A stretch of 64,000 bases of DNA from contig JBNJGD010000008.1 in the NCBI GenBank assembly GCA_051747425.1, forward strand, positions 50,180 through 114,179, in the 5' to 3' direction. The translations under genes were made by a program, and so were the position numbers. Below, in pieces: positions 17,860-26,524 of this stretch. Every line of letters begins with the position of its first letter. Within the stretch, counting starts at the first letter, position 1. The notes beneath the pieces were generated by a model, which saw nothing but the letters and a program-made list of their open reading frames with translations, ran no database searches and was not told where the DNA came from. Source of the stretch: HTCC5015 sp051747425. Lineage in GTDB: Bacteria > Pseudomonadota > Gammaproteobacteria > HTCC5015.

Positions 17860-18723
17860 ATGAGTACGGTTTATCTGAACGGTCGGATGCTGCCCCTGGA
17901 AGAGGCCGGGGTGTCGGTACTCGATCGCGGTTTTTTGTTTGGCGATGGCGTTTACGAGGTGATCCCCGTCTACAATCGCCATCCCCTGCGCCTGGCTGAA
18001 CACCTCTCCCGCTTGGCCGACAGCCTCGCGGGCATTCACCTGGCTCCGCCCCACGACAATGCCGAGTGGCGCCGCATTATTGAGCAGGTGATAGCCGCCA
18101 ACGACGGCGACGAGCAATCCATCTACTTGCAGGTCACCCGTGGCGCCGCCGCCGGGCGCGAACACGCCTTTCCCGAGTCGGCGACACCCACGGTTTTCGT
18201 CATGAGTTCGCCGATTGCCGACATCCCCGCCGCCGATGAGATTCGCGGCGCTACGGCCGTCACCCTGGAAGACATCCGCTGGTCTCTTTGTCACCTCAAG
18301 ACCATTGCTCTGCTGGGCAATGTGCTGCTCAAGCAGGAAGCGTTGTCGCGGGGTTTTGATGAGGCCGTACTGATTCGCGACGGACTGGCCACCGAGTGCT
18401 CGGCCAGCAATTTGTTCATGATCTGCGGTCGGCAATTGGTGACGCCGCCCAAGTCCCGCCACCTGTTGCCCGGCATCACCCGGGACCTGGTGGTCGAGGT
18501 GGCCCGGGGCGAGGGCTTTGAGGTCGTCGAGCGGGACATTGCCCGGGAGGAACTGGCCGTCGCCGACGAGCTTTGGTACACCAGCTCGACCAAGGCGATT
18601 GTGCCCATTGTTCGTCTCGACGAGCAGGCGGTGGGCAGCGGCGAGCCCGGCCCCGTGTGGCGCGAAATGCTCGAACACTACCGGGGCTGCATAGAGCGCC
18701 TCAAGCGCGGAGAGGCCAGCTGA
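17860..18723 (+). CDS. D-amino-acid aminotransferase, fold-type IV PLP enzyme
   Basis: Encodes 287 residues. The N-terminal DRGFLFGDGVYEVIPVYN block (about 23-40), the HLKTIALLGNVLLKQEA segment containing the PLP-binding Lys (near 147), and the ATECSASNLF block (about 178-187) define the D-alanine transaminase / branched-chain aminotransferase superfamily. The R-x-x-EH pattern (REHAFPES) and location between dacA and lipB favour D-amino-acid aminotransferase, which interconverts D-Ala and D-Glu for peptidoglycan. The branched-chain alternative is less likely on length and context. Confidence 0.87.
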   Translation: MSTVYLNGRMLPLEEAGVSVLDRGFLFGDGVYEVIPVYNRHPLRLAEHLSRLADSLAGIHLAPPHDNAEWRRIIEQVIAANDGDEQSIYLQVTRGAAAGREHAFPESATPTVFVMSSPIADIPAADEIRGATAVTLEDIRWSLCHLKTIALLGNVLLKQEALSRGFDEAVLIRDGLATECSASNLFMICGRQLVTPPKSRHLLPGITRDLVVEVARGEGFEVVERDIAREELAVADELWYTSSTKAIVPIVRLDEQAVGSGEPGPVWREMLEHYRGCIERLKRGEAS

Positions 18724-19004
18724 TGCGCTATCAGGACATGCCCGAAGACGAGCGCGCGCTGGAGTTTCCCGCCCGCTTTCCGGTCAAGGCCATGGGGCGG
18801 GCCCGGAGCGATGTGAAGGCTGCACTGCTCTCGGTACTCACCAGCACCCATACGCTCTATCGCGAGGAAGACATCCGCGAGCAGGTCAGCCGCAATGGCA
18901 ATTTCACCAGCGTCACCGTGGTGATCCAGGCCGAGAGTCGCAGCCAACTCGATGACATATACGAGCAACTGGCGGACCATCCCGAAGTGGTTATGACGCT
19001 CTGA
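18723..19004 (+). CDS. ybeD: DUF493 family protein (YbeD-like)
   Basis: Encodes 93 residues from the ATG at 18723, which overlaps the previous stop. The sequence FPARFPVKAMGR followed by a beta-alpha-beta ACT-like fold (TVVIQAESRSQLDDIYEQLADHPEVVMTL) matches YbeD/DUF493. It sits between dacA and lipB exactly as in E. coli. Molecular function is undefined. Ends overlapping lipB by one base. Confidence 0.92.
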   Translation: MRYQDMPEDERALEFPARFPVKAMGRARSDVKAALLSVLTSTHTLYREEDIREQVSRNGNFTSVTVVIQAESRSQLDDIYEQLADHPEVVMTL

Positions 19005-19732
19005 TGGGTACTGCGCGGCAGTCAGTCGACGACGCGCTGGTGTTGCGCGACTGGGGGCGAGCCGACTATCTGCGCGTTTTCGCCGCCATGCAGGCTTTTA
19101 CCGAAGCCCGGGACGGCGACAGCCGGGATGAACTGTGGTTGGTGGAGCATCCCCCGGTCTACACCCAGGGTGTGGCGGGCAAGCCCGAGCACATCCTCAA
19201 CCCCTCGGGCATTCCGGTCGTGCCGGTGAACCGCGGTGGACAAGTGACTTACCACGGTCCGGGGCAGGTGGTGATCTACTGCCTGCTGGATATACGCCGC
19301 CGCCGAATGGCCGTGCGCGAGCTGGTCAGCGCCATCGAGCGGGCGATGGTGGCCGCTCTGGCAAAATGGGGTGTGTCCGCTGCAGCCCGGCCGGATGCCC
19401 CCGGGGTCTATGTCGAGGGGGCCAAAATCGGTTCGATTGGCTTGCGTGTTACCGGCGGCTGCACTTACCACGGCCTCAGTTTCAATGTCGATATGGACCT
19501 GGCCCCCTTTGCCGGCATCAACCCCTGTGGCTACGCCGGCATGGCGGTGACGCAGCTGCTCGACCATGTTGCCGGTGTCACCTGCGACGATGCACAGCGG
19601 CTATTGGTTGAAAGCCTGCTGGCTGAGTTACACTACAATGGTTGCGAACGCGCCGATGCAGCGGCCATAGAGCGGCTGTACGCCGACGCCATCCAAGCCC
19701 ACATTGAAAGGCAAAAAAATCATGAGCGATAG
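19004..19732 (+). CDS. lipB: Octanoyl-ACP:protein N-octanoyltransferase LipB
   Basis: Encodes 242 residues and appears intact. GGQVTYHGPGQ (79-88), Lys141 in GAKIGSIGL and catalytic Cys175 in INPCGYAG are present. LipB moves the octanoyl group from ACP to E2 and H protein domains, making the substrate for LipA. The C-terminus (IERQKNHER) overlaps the start of the lipA remnant by 11 bp. The catalytic partner normally encoded next is missing here (see the pseudogene). Confidence 0.95.
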   Translation: MGTARQSVDDALVLRDWGRADYLRVFAAMQAFTEARDGDSRDELWLVEHPPVYTQGVAGKPEHILNPSGIPVVPVNRGGQVTYHGPGQVVIYCLLDIRRRRMAVRELVSAIERAMVAALAKWGVSAAARPDAPGVYVEGAKIGSIGLRVTGGCTYHGLSFNVDMDLAPFAGINPCGYAGMAVTQLLDHVAGVTCDDAQRLLVESLLAELHYNGCERADAAAIERLYADAIQAHIERQKNHER

Positions 19733-19895
19733 TGCCAAGCACTACACGGCCCCCTCCCGGTTTGATGACGAGTTCAAGCACCTTGAACGCTAAGGCTGCG
19801 AGCTGGGTTTTACCCATGTGGCCTCCGGCCCCATGGTGCGCTCCTCCTGCCACGCCGACCTCCAGGCTGAGGAGGCCCTGCAGTCGCGGGGGTGA
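19722..19895 (+). pseudogene. lipA: Remnant of lipoyl synthase gene lipA
   Basis: An ATG at 19722 opens a 23-codon frame that stops at TAA 19791-19793. Reading past the stop in the same frame to TGA 19893-19895 gives GCELGFTHVASGPMVRSS then CHADLQAEEALQ, which is recognisably the extreme C-terminus of lipoyl synthase (family ending GFTHxASGPxVRSSYHADLQ). The codons before the stop, SAKHY then DDEFKHLER, match the LipA segment just upstream of that. Both radical-SAM Cys clusters, about 260 codons, are absent. The conserved Tyr of RSSYHAD is Cys. This fits an internal deletion joining the original start to the last 55 or so codons, followed by a nonsense mutation. Confidence 0.85.
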
Positions 19896-19902
19896 GAATC
19901 GC

Positions 19903-19932
19903 TTGATTGTGTGCTTGGGGGCGCGCCATAAT
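19903..19932 (+). promoter_or_regulatory. Possible promoter for the GGDEF/EAL gene
   Basis: TTGATT at 19903-19908 and CATAAT at 19927-19932, 18-bp spacer, about 78 bases before the start codon. Confidence 0.45.
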
Positions 19933-20009
19933 GGCCCGGTAAGGTTTTAGTGTTCCTCGGTCGGCAACAATAATAAGAGACTGCGAGTGTGGCTCGTGGG
20001 AGTGGAAAC

Positions 20010-22403
20010 ATGGGAGAAAGGGACGGCCCTTTACAGTACACGCTGTCCAAGAGACTGCTGTCCTACATACTGCTTTGCAGCGCTGTCTTTGCCGTACTGG
20101 CAACGGCCGTACAGCTGTATTTCGACTATGAGGGCGACCTCTCCGAGATCGGCAAGCGTCTTCAGCAGATCGAGAGCAGCTACTCGGACAGCATTGCTTC
20201 CAGTCTGTGGTTGGTGGACCGTGAGCAGGTCTACCTTCAGCTTCAGGGCATTCACGAGATGCCCGATGTCGAATACATCCGCCTCAATGCCGTCGACGAC
20301 CAGGACTATGTGGTCGGCGAGATCCCTCAGACGGACAGCATTATCGAGCACAGTTTTAATATCTACTTGCAGGGGCGGGGCAAGGACAGCCAACTGCTCG
20401 GCCAGCTCTATCTGATTGTCAATCTGGACAACATATACAGCCGCCTGTGGGACAAGGCGGTGGTGATACTGGCCACGCAAATGTCCAAAACCCTGGTGGT
20501 TTCGCTTTTCATACTCTTTATCCTCCGGGTGATGGTGACTCGCCACCTCAACCGGATGGCGGAGTACGCCCGGCGCCTGAAGCTCGATCACCTCGATGAG
20601 AAACTCGAGCTCGATCGCAACGAGACCTGGCTCAACCGCAACGACGAGCTGGCGGCCGTGGTCGGTGCCATCAACGATATGCGCGAGACCATGCGCGAGG
20701 ACATGGAAAAGCGCGAGACTGCGGAAAAGGCGCTCAGCGCCAGCCGCGAAAACTACCGTGCGCTTTACGATGACAACCCGTCCATGTTCTTTACCGTCAA
20801 TTTTGACGGCGAGCTGATCTCGGTCAATGAGTTTGGGGCCGAGCAGCTCGGTTATGCACCACAGGAACTGGTGGGCCAGCCCATCGGCAATATCTATAGC
20901 CACGGTGACGGCGAATCGGTCGTCTATCGACTGAATAATAGCCATATTGAGGACGGCGCCCTGCACCGGCGCGATGTGGCGCTGGTCACCCGTGACGGCA
21001 ATACCATTTGGGTGCGGGAAACGGCCCGGGTCATCCGCGGACGCCACGGCGAGAAACAGGTACTACTGGTGGGAGAGGACATCTCCGAAGCCCGTCAGTT
21101 GTCCAACCAGCTGACCCACCAGGCCAGTCATGATGCGCTCACCGGTCTGGTCAACCGCGGTGAGTTCGAGCGACGGTTGCGCCAGCTGGTCGACCGGGCC
21201 CGGATCGACAGCAGCGCTCACGCGCTGCTCTACCTCGATCTCGATCAGTTCAAGATCATCAACGACACCTGTGGGCATGTCGCCGGCGATGAACTGCTGC
21301 GCCAGTTGTCCGGCCTGCTGAAACACAAGGTGCGCAAGGGCGATACCTTGGCCCGCCTCGGCGGCGATGAGTTTGGTGTGCTGGTAGAAAACTGCCAGCT
21401 CGAGGACGCACAGCGCCTGGCTCAGGCCATGTGCGATGTGGTTGCCAGCTTCCAGTTCTTCTGGGGCGTCAGCAGCTTCCGGGTTGGCGTCAGCGTCGGT
21501 ATCGCGCCAATCGAGGACGGCACTGGCGATTACGCCGACATCCTCAGTCGCGCCGACAGCGCCTGTTATGCGGCCAAGGACCTCGGCCGCAATCGCGTGC
21601 ATGTCTACCACGAGAATGACGCCGAACTGGCCAAGCGCTTTGGCGAGATGCAATGGGTGTCACGCATTGAGTCGGCGCTGGAGGAAGAGCGCTTTGAGCT
21701 TTATTACCAGCCCATCGTACCGGTGGATGACACCCGGTTTACCGGCAGCCACTACGAAGTGTTGGTGCGCATGCTCGACCCCGAGGGCAATATTGTGCCC
21801 CCCACGGCCTTTCTCTCCTCCGCCGAGCGCTACAACCTGATGGGCCGTATCGACCGCAAGATCGTGGGCATGACCTTGCGCTGGTTGTCTCTGCATCCTG
21901 AGCATCACAAACAGCTCAAGCTGTGCTCCATCAACCTGTCGGGCCAGACGCTGATGGACGATGATTTCCTCGATTTTGTCTTTGACCAGATTCGCGAGTG
22001 GAATATCGATCCGCGCAAATTGTGTTTCGAAGTCACCGAGACTGCCGCCATTGAAAATCTGACCAAGGCCAGCGACTTTATTCGCAGCCTCAAGGACAAG
22101 GGTTGCATGTTTTCCCTGGACGATTTCGGATCGGGTCTTTCCTCTTTTGCCTATCTCAAGAATCTGCCGGTGGATTTCATCAAGATCGACGGACTGTTTG
22201 TCCGCGATATCGTCCAGGATCCCATCGATTACTCCATGGTTCGCTCGATCAACGAAATCGCCCAGGTCATGGGCAAGAAGACGGTGGCGGAGTTTGTCGA
22301 GGACGAGCTGATTCTCAATGCCCTGAGCAATATCGGTGTCGACTACGCCCAGGGCTATTACATCAGCCGTCCCCAGCCCATTTCACGGCTGATCGCCGAT
22401 TGA
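20010..22403 (+). CDS. Membrane-bound PAS-GGDEF-EAL protein (c-di-GMP turnover)
   Basis: Encodes 797 residues from the ATG at 20010 with GGGAG upstream; a GTG seven codons earlier is possible. Order: TM1 (about 12-38), periplasmic sensor (40-155), TM2 (about 158-178), HAMP-like linker (180-240), PAS (about 245-355, NYRALYDDNPSMFFTVN), GGDEF (about 370-530, with intact RLGGDEFG), EAL (about 545-790). The EAL signature reads EVLVR, keeping the metal-binding Glu; later motifs DDFGSGLSSFAYLKNL and VAEFVED are present. Both cyclase and phosphodiesterase activities are therefore plausible, gated by the periplasmic and PAS inputs. Own terminator follows. Confidence 0.92.
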   Translation: MGERDGPLQYTLSKRLLSYILLCSAVFAVLATAVQLYFDYEGDLSEIGKRLQQIESSYSDSIASSLWLVDREQVYLQLQGIHEMPDVEYIRLNAVDDQDYVVGEIPQTDSIIEHSFNIYLQGRGKDSQLLGQLYLIVNLDNIYSRLWDKAVVILATQMSKTLVVSLFILFILRVMVTRHLNRMAEYARRLKLDHLDEKLELDRNETWLNRNDELAAVVGAINDMRETMREDMEKRETAEKALSASRENYRALYDDNPSMFFTVNFDGELISVNEFGAEQLGYAPQELVGQPIGNIYSHGDGESVVYRLNNSHIEDGALHRRDVALVTRDGNTIWVRETARVIRGRHGEKQVLLVGEDISEARQLSNQLTHQASHDALTGLVNRGEFERRLRQLVDRARIDSSAHALLYLDLDQFKIINDTCGHVAGDELLRQLSGLLKHKVRKGDTLARLGGDEFGVLVENCQLEDAQRLAQAMCDVVASFQFFWGVSSFRVGVSVGIAPIEDGTGDYADILSRADSACYAAKDLGRNRVHVYHENDAELAKRFGEMQWVSRIESALEEERFELYYQPIVPVDDTRFTGSHYEVLVRMLDPEGNIVPPTAFLSSAERYNLMGRIDRKIVGMTLRWLSLHPEHHKQLKLCSINLSGQTLMDDDFLDFVFDQIREWNIDPRKLCFEVTETAAIENLTKASDFIRSLKDKGCMFSLDDFGSGLSSFAYLKNLPVDFIKIDGLFVRDIVQDPIDYSMVRSINEIAQVMGKKTVAEFVEDELILNALSNIGVDYAQGYYISRPQPISRLIAD

Positions 22404-22412
22404 GTACAAACC

Positions 22413-22438
22413 CCGGCAGCTTTTGCCGGCGTTTTTTT
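22413..22438 (+). terminator. Intrinsic terminator after the GGDEF/EAL gene
   Basis: CCGGCA (22413-22418), five-base loop, TGCCGG (22424-22429), then a run of seven T at 22432-22438. Confidence 0.85.
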
Positions 22439-22476
22439 GTACACTCGCCTCCCCGACAACGAAAATCGAGGCAGCC

Positions 22477-22977
22477 ATGGCCCAGCGTTCAAATCAACTC
22501 GCCCGCACCGTCGCCAAGTTCCAGAACTTGCCGGATCCCCTGAGAAAGGCCGCCGTCAGCCGCCTGTTTGGCTTTGTGGTCAAATTTTTCGGCACCGCGA
22601 GTATCCGCGTCGACGAAATCAGCGACAAGCGCGCCGTGATGACCCTGAAAAACCGGCGCAAGGTGCAAAACCACATCGGCACCGTTCACGCCGCCGCCAT
22701 GTCCCTGTTGGCGGAGTCCTGCACCGGCATGTTGCTGGCCATGAGCGTACCCGACGACAAGCTGCCCCTGATGAAGACCATGTCCTTCAACTATGTCAAA
22801 CGCGCCGCGCCGGGTGAGCTGGTGGCCGTCGCCGAACTCAGTGACGGGCAGCTCGAGCGCATTCAACGCGACGACAAGGGCGAAGTGACCATCGATATCA
22901 CGATCACCGACACCAAGGGCGTCGAGCCCGTCCTCTGCCAGATGACCTGGGCCTGGATTCCCAAAAAGCGCGCCTGA
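22477..22977 (+). CDS. Hotdog-fold DUF4442 protein (putative thioesterase)
   Basis: Encodes 166 residues from the ATG at 22477. The frame extends upstream to 22423, but that part lies within the preceding terminator. The segment NRRKVQNHIGTVHAAAMSLLAES (about 69-91) is a hotdog substrate-binding helix with the conserved H-A pattern of DUF4442, and MKTMSFNYVKRAAPGEL follows. Proteins of this group resemble acyl-CoA thioesterases, but the substrate is unknown. No operon partner: repeat-rich DNA lies downstream. Confidence 0.82.
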   Translation: MAQRSNQLARTVAKFQNLPDPLRKAAVSRLFGFVVKFFGTASIRVDEISDKRAVMTLKNRRKVQNHIGTVHAAAMSLLAESCTGMLLAMSVPDDKLPLMKTMSFNYVKRAAPGELVAVAELSDGQLERIQRDDKGEVTIDITITDTKGVEPVLCQMTWAWIPKKRA

Positions 22978-22979
22978 TT

Positions 22980-23214
22980 TTTAGCCACAGAGTTCACAGA
23001 GGACACAGAGTTTTCTGCGTATGATTCTGGAAAGCGTGTAACGATTATCCGCAATCCCTGTAAAACGGAGAGCCGGGCAGGAACCTCCTTGCAGGCGAAC
23101 GAGTCATCAACCTCGGTAGGTGTTCGCTTGCAAGCAAGCTCCTACAGATTCGCATGACCGGAAGGGGAACCCATCCACCCCCTCTCTGTGCTCTCTGTGA
23201 ACTCTGTGGCTAAA
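22980..23214. repeat. Modular intergenic repeat, locus 1
   Basis: Fills the whole space between two convergent stop codons. Arms of 31 bp at 22980-23010 and 23184-23214 are inverted copies (29 of 31 match), built from CACAGAG units. The core (about 23090-23152) contains a REP-like imperfect palindrome rich in GCTTGCAAGC and ending CTCCTACAG. Confidence 0.85.
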
Positions 23215-23898
23215 TTATTCTGAATGAAGCGATTGTCGCAGGGCCTCGAGGCGCTCGGGGGTGCCGATGTCGCGCCACTCGCCGCGGTAGTGTTCGCCGC
23301 TGATTTTGCCCTGTTCCATGGCCGGGAGGAGTATTTCGCGCAGGGGCAGGAAGCCCTCGGGGTGGCTCGAGAAAAGCTCGGGGTGGTAGATGCCGATGCC
23401 GCTGAAGGTCAGCCCCGGGGCTTGTCCCGGGTCGGCCTGGACCTCGCCCTCATGGAGGCCGAAGTCTCCACCGGGATGCTGGGGCGGATTGTCGACCAGC
23501 ACCAGGTGGCCCAGGCGCCCCTTCGGCAGGGCCAGCGTCTCAAAGGGGTAGTCGCACCAGATATCGCCGTTGATCACGATAAAGGGCGACTTCCCCAGCA
23601 GCGGGAGCGCGTGAATGATTCCTCCGGCGGTTTCCAGTCCGCCCTCGCCCTCGTGGCTGTACAGCAGTTTGGCGCCGTAGCGGCTGCCATCACCGAGGGT
23701 GGCGGGGATTTGCTCGCCCAGCCAGGCGGTGTTGATCACAATGCGCTCGACACCGGCCCGAACCAGCGCTTCGATGTGGTACTCGATCAGCGCCTTGTCG
23801 GCTACCGTCAGCAGGGGTTTGGGGCAGTGATCCGTAAGTGGCGCCATGCGCTGACCGCGTCCGGCGGCGAGAATTATCGCTGTCTTTGTTGCGCTCAC
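23215..23898 (-). CDS. murU: N-acetylmuramate alpha-1-phosphate uridylyltransferase MurU
   Basis: Encodes 227 residues. The nucleotidyltransferase signature LAAGRGQRMAPLTDHCPKPLL (about 10-30) and the INGDIWCDY metal site (about 106-114) are intact. MurU converts MurNAc-1-phosphate and UTP to UDP-MurNAc, bypassing de novo MurA/MurB synthesis and hence fosfomycin. It overlaps the kinase gene amgK by 4 bp. In pseudomonads amgK-murU sits beside lptD; here it is about 22 kb away. Confidence 0.92.
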   Translation of the reverse strand: MSATKTAIILAAGRGQRMAPLTDHCPKPLLTVADKALIEYHIEALVRAGVERIVINTAWLGEQIPATLGDGSRYGAKLLYSHEGEGGLETAGGIIHALPLLGKSPFIVINGDIWCDYPFETLALPKGRLGHLVLVDNPPQHPGGDFGLHEGEVQADPGQAPGLTFSGIGIYHPELFSSHPEGFLPLREILLPAMEQGKISGEHYRGEWRDIGTPERLEALRQSLHSE

Positions 23899-24887
23899 GC
23901 CGACACAGCCCCCGGACGCAGTCCGCGCTTGATCAGCAGGGCGGCAAACGGTTTGAGGGCATCGTAGCGTTGGCAGACCGCCAGTATGTAGCCCAGTGTA
24001 CGGGGAATGTCATCGAGATAGCCGGGTTTGCCGTCGCGGTGATTGAGGCGGGCAAAGATGCCGGTGGCCTTGAGGTGGCGCTGAACTCCCATCAGATCGA
24101 ACCAGCGCAGGAAAGTCTCGCCATCGCAGTGGCACAGGCCGGCCTCCACGGCGCGCAGGTGGTAATCGGCCACCCAGTCCTCGACTCGCTGGCGGGGCCA
24201 GTCGATGTAGCAGTCCCGGAGGAGGGAGACGAGGTCGTAGGTGATGGGCCCGCGCACGGCGTCCTGGAAATCGATCATCCCCAGTTCCGGGCGCGGTGGC
24301 TCCCGTAGCACCATCAGGTTGCGCGAGTGGTAGTCCCGGTGGACAAAGACCATCGGCTGTTCCAGGGCGTTGACCTCCAGGATGCGGTAGCTGATGGAGA
24401 GGATTCGGCGTTCATTGTCGTCGAGCTCAATGCCCAGGTGTCGGCCCAGGTACCACTCGTCGAACAGGTGCATCTCGCGCTGCAGCAGCTCGCTGTCATA
24501 GGGCGGGAGCGGGGCGGGCTCGGCGTGGGTCTGCAGCCGCAGCAAGTCGTCCATGGCGCATCCGTACCAGCTGTCCACGCTGTCTTTGCTGAGTGCGCCG
24601 AGCAGTTGCCGGTCGCCAAAGTCTTCGAGCAGGAGAAAGCCCTCGTCCAGGTCCACCGCCAGCAATTCGGGTACGCGAATGCCGGCTTCGAGCATCTGAC
24701 GGGCACGCTCAACGAAGGGGGCGCTGTCTTCCTTTTCGGGTGGCGCGTCCATGGCGATAGCGGGCCCCTGCGGGGTGTCGACCCGGAAGTAGCGGCGAAA
24801 ACTGGCGTCGCCAGCCACTGCAACGGGATGCTCGGCGCCGTGGCGCTGGAGCCATGAGTTAAGTTGTGCAAAACGCGGATCGTTCAT
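23895..24887 (-). CDS. amgK: N-acetylmuramate / N-acetylglucosamine kinase AmgK
   Basis: Encodes 330 residues from the ATG at 24887; an upstream GTG at 24914 would add nine. It belongs to the aminoglycoside phosphotransferase/choline kinase fold: VFVHRDYHSRNLM (about 186-198) holds the catalytic Asp, and LGMIDFQDAVRGP (about 208-220) the metal-binding Asp. It phosphorylates the anomeric hydroxyl of MurNAc, giving the substrate of MurU encoded next in the operon. Confidence 0.91.
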   Translation of the reverse strand: MNDPRFAQLNSWLQRHGAEHPVAVAGDASFRRYFRVDTPQGPAIAMDAPPEKEDSAPFVERARQMLEAGIRVPELLAVDLDEGFLLLEDFGDRQLLGALSKDSVDSWYGCAMDDLLRLQTHAEPAPLPPYDSELLQREMHLFDEWYLGRHLGIELDDNERRILSISYRILEVNALEQPMVFVHRDYHSRNLMVLREPPRPELGMIDFQDAVRGPITYDLVSLLRDCYIDWPRQRVEDWVADYHLRAVEAGLCHCDGETFLRWFDLMGVQRHLKATGIFARLNHRDGKPGYLDDIPRTLGYILAVCQRYDALKPFAALLIKRGLRPGAVSA

Positions 24888-25003
24888 GGGATTGAGACTC
24901 AGAAAACACTGCACGGCATGTTATAGTGGTTGCCCGATTCACGCCACCGGCGGTCGGTCGGCTGACCGAGGCGGGCAAGAACAATCAACTATTAGGAGTC
25001 TGC

Positions 25004-25603
25004 ATGTACAAGCGAATTGCCACTGTGGTAGCGATGTTGTCGATGGGTCTGAACGCTCAGGCCGCTGGCATTGATGCCAGCCTCAGCGACGAGTCCGCCT
25101 ATTTCAATTTTTTGTTTGATTCCAGTCGCGTGGTGCAGGGTGGCGCCGATATTTCGCTGGGCTTCTTCTATAACGACAAGGAAGAGCAGGGTGTCGAGTA
25201 CGACGCCTTTATGGGCACTGGCGAGTTCATGGTGACCGGCAATATGAAGGGGAGCCAGAAGCGTGTTACGGTCGGCGCCGGGGCCAAGGCCTACCTGGGA
25301 ACGGTAGATGACATCAGTGATACCGACATTTCCGCCGCGGCAGTGGGTGCCAAAGTCGCCTATATCATCCCCAATGAGAGCACCCCGATGTCCCTGTATC
25401 TGAAGGCCTTCGTCGCTCCCGGCATTACCTCATTTGGCGATACCGACCAGATGCACGAGTGGACGGTGGGCTTTGATGCCGAGTTGGCGCCCAGTGCCCG
25501 GGGCTATATTGGCTACCGGGAAATCGAGACCGAGTTTGAGAAATACAACGGCGATGTGGAACTCGACGACAATTTCCATGTGGGCATTGCCATTACCTTC
25601 TGA
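25004..25603 (+). CDS. YfaZ-family outer-membrane protein
   Basis: Encodes 199 residues from the ATG at 25004 (TAGGAG eight bases upstream). Signal peptide about 1-21 (ending AQA). The mature part alternates beta-strands with a C-terminal FHVGIAITF strand, typical of small outer-membrane barrels. The opening IDASLSDESAYFNF resembles the YfaZ family as I recall it. No function is established for this group. Single-gene unit with a strong terminator. Confidence 0.75.
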   Translation: MYKRIATVVAMLSMGLNAQAAGIDASLSDESAYFNFLFDSSRVVQGGADISLGFFYNDKEEQGVEYDAFMGTGEFMVTGNMKGSQKRVTVGAGAKAYLGTVDDISDTDISAAAVGAKVAYIIPNESTPMSLYLKAFVAPGITSFGDTDQMHEWTVGFDAELAPSARGYIGYREIETEFEKYNGDVELDDNFHVGIAITF

Positions 25604-25626
25604 TCGGAACGCCATACCGATGGTTT

Positions 25627-25656
25627 AAAAAAAACGGGCTTCGGCCCGTTTTTTTT
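25627..25656. terminator. Intrinsic terminator after the YfaZ-like gene
   Basis: CGGGC (25635-25639), TTCG tetraloop, GCCCG (25644-25648), flanked by eight A and eight T. Confidence 0.93.
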
Positions 25657-25714
25657 GGCGCTTCCCACCGGGGTGCCGGCTGGCGACCCACTGTGGCGAT
25701 GGTAGTATCGTGTG

Positions 25715-26524
25715 ATGAGCCGGATACAACGATTACTCGATATCATGCGCCAGCTGCGCGACCCCGAACACGGCTGTCCCTGGGATATCGCCCAGACCTT
25801 CGATAGTATCGCGCCCTTCACCATTGAAGAGGCCTACGAGGTGGCCGACGCCATTGCCAGAGGCGATTTTGAGCACCTGCGTGAGGAGCTGGGAGACCTG
25901 CTGTTGCAGGTGGTTTATCACGCTCAAATGGCCGAGGAACAGTCGCACTTCCGTTTTTCCGATGTGGTGGACGACCTCAGTGACAAGCTGGTGGCGCGGC
26001 ATCCCCATGTCTTTGGCCAGGCCGAGGCCAAAGACACCGGCGCGGTCAAGGAAATATGGGAGTCGCGCAAGGAGCGCGAGCGCCGGGACAAGCGTCAGAT
26101 CAGCGTCGTCGACGATGTGCCTCTGGCCTTTCCGGCCCTGCTGAGAGCGCACAAGTTGCAGAAGCGTGTGTCCCGGGTCGGGTTTGACTGGTCCGACATC
26201 GGCCCGGTGTTCGACAAGGTGCGCGAGGAGTTGGGCGAGGTGGAAGCGGCCTGGCACGAGGTACAGGAAAATGATGCGGGTGAGGCCGAGCGGGCCCATC
26301 TCGAGGAAGAGCTGGGGGATTTGCTGTTCGTCGTCACCAACCTCGCCCGCCACTGTGGCTTTCGCGCCGAGGAGGCTCTGCGCAAGGGCAACGACAAATT
26401 CGAGCGACGCTTCCGCGCCGTGGAGGCAGAGCTGGTCGCCCGGGGGCGGGAGATCGCGTCCGCCGACCTCACCGAGCTGGACGCCGCCTGGGAAGTGGTC
26501 AAGAGGCGGGAGAAAAGCGCATGA
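25715..26524 (+). CDS. mazG: Nucleoside triphosphate pyrophosphohydrolase MazG
   Basis: Encodes 269 residues from the ATG at 25715. Two MazG repeats are visible, each with the EExxE...ExxD metal-binding pattern: EEAYEVADAI with LREELGDLLLQVVYH (about 35-70), and VREELGEVEAAW with LEEELGDLLFVVTN (about 167-210). MazG hydrolyses NTPs to NMP and PPi for nucleotide-pool cleaning and ppGpp control. Overlaps the next gene by 4 bp. Confidence 0.95.
   Translation: MSRIQRLLDIMRQLRDPEHGCPWDIAQTFDSIAPFTIEEAYEVADAIARGDFEHLREELGDLLLQVVYHAQMAEEQSHFRFSDVVDDLSDKLVARHPHVFGQAEAKDTGAVKEIWESRKERERRDKRQISVVDDVPLAFPALLRAHKLQKRVSRVGFDWSDIGPVFDKVREELGEVEAAWHEVQENDAGEAERAHLEEELGDLLFVVTNLARHCGFRAEEALRKGNDKFERRFRAVEAELVARGREIASADLTELDAAWEVVKRREKSA

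Noticed and set aside
19722..19895. lipA explained by a simple frameshift or sequencing error
   Set aside because: No frame can restore the missing ~260 codons; only the C-terminus is present.
20010..22403. Degenerate, inactive EAL domain
   Set aside because: EVL keeps the metal-binding Glu, and the other catalytic motifs are present.
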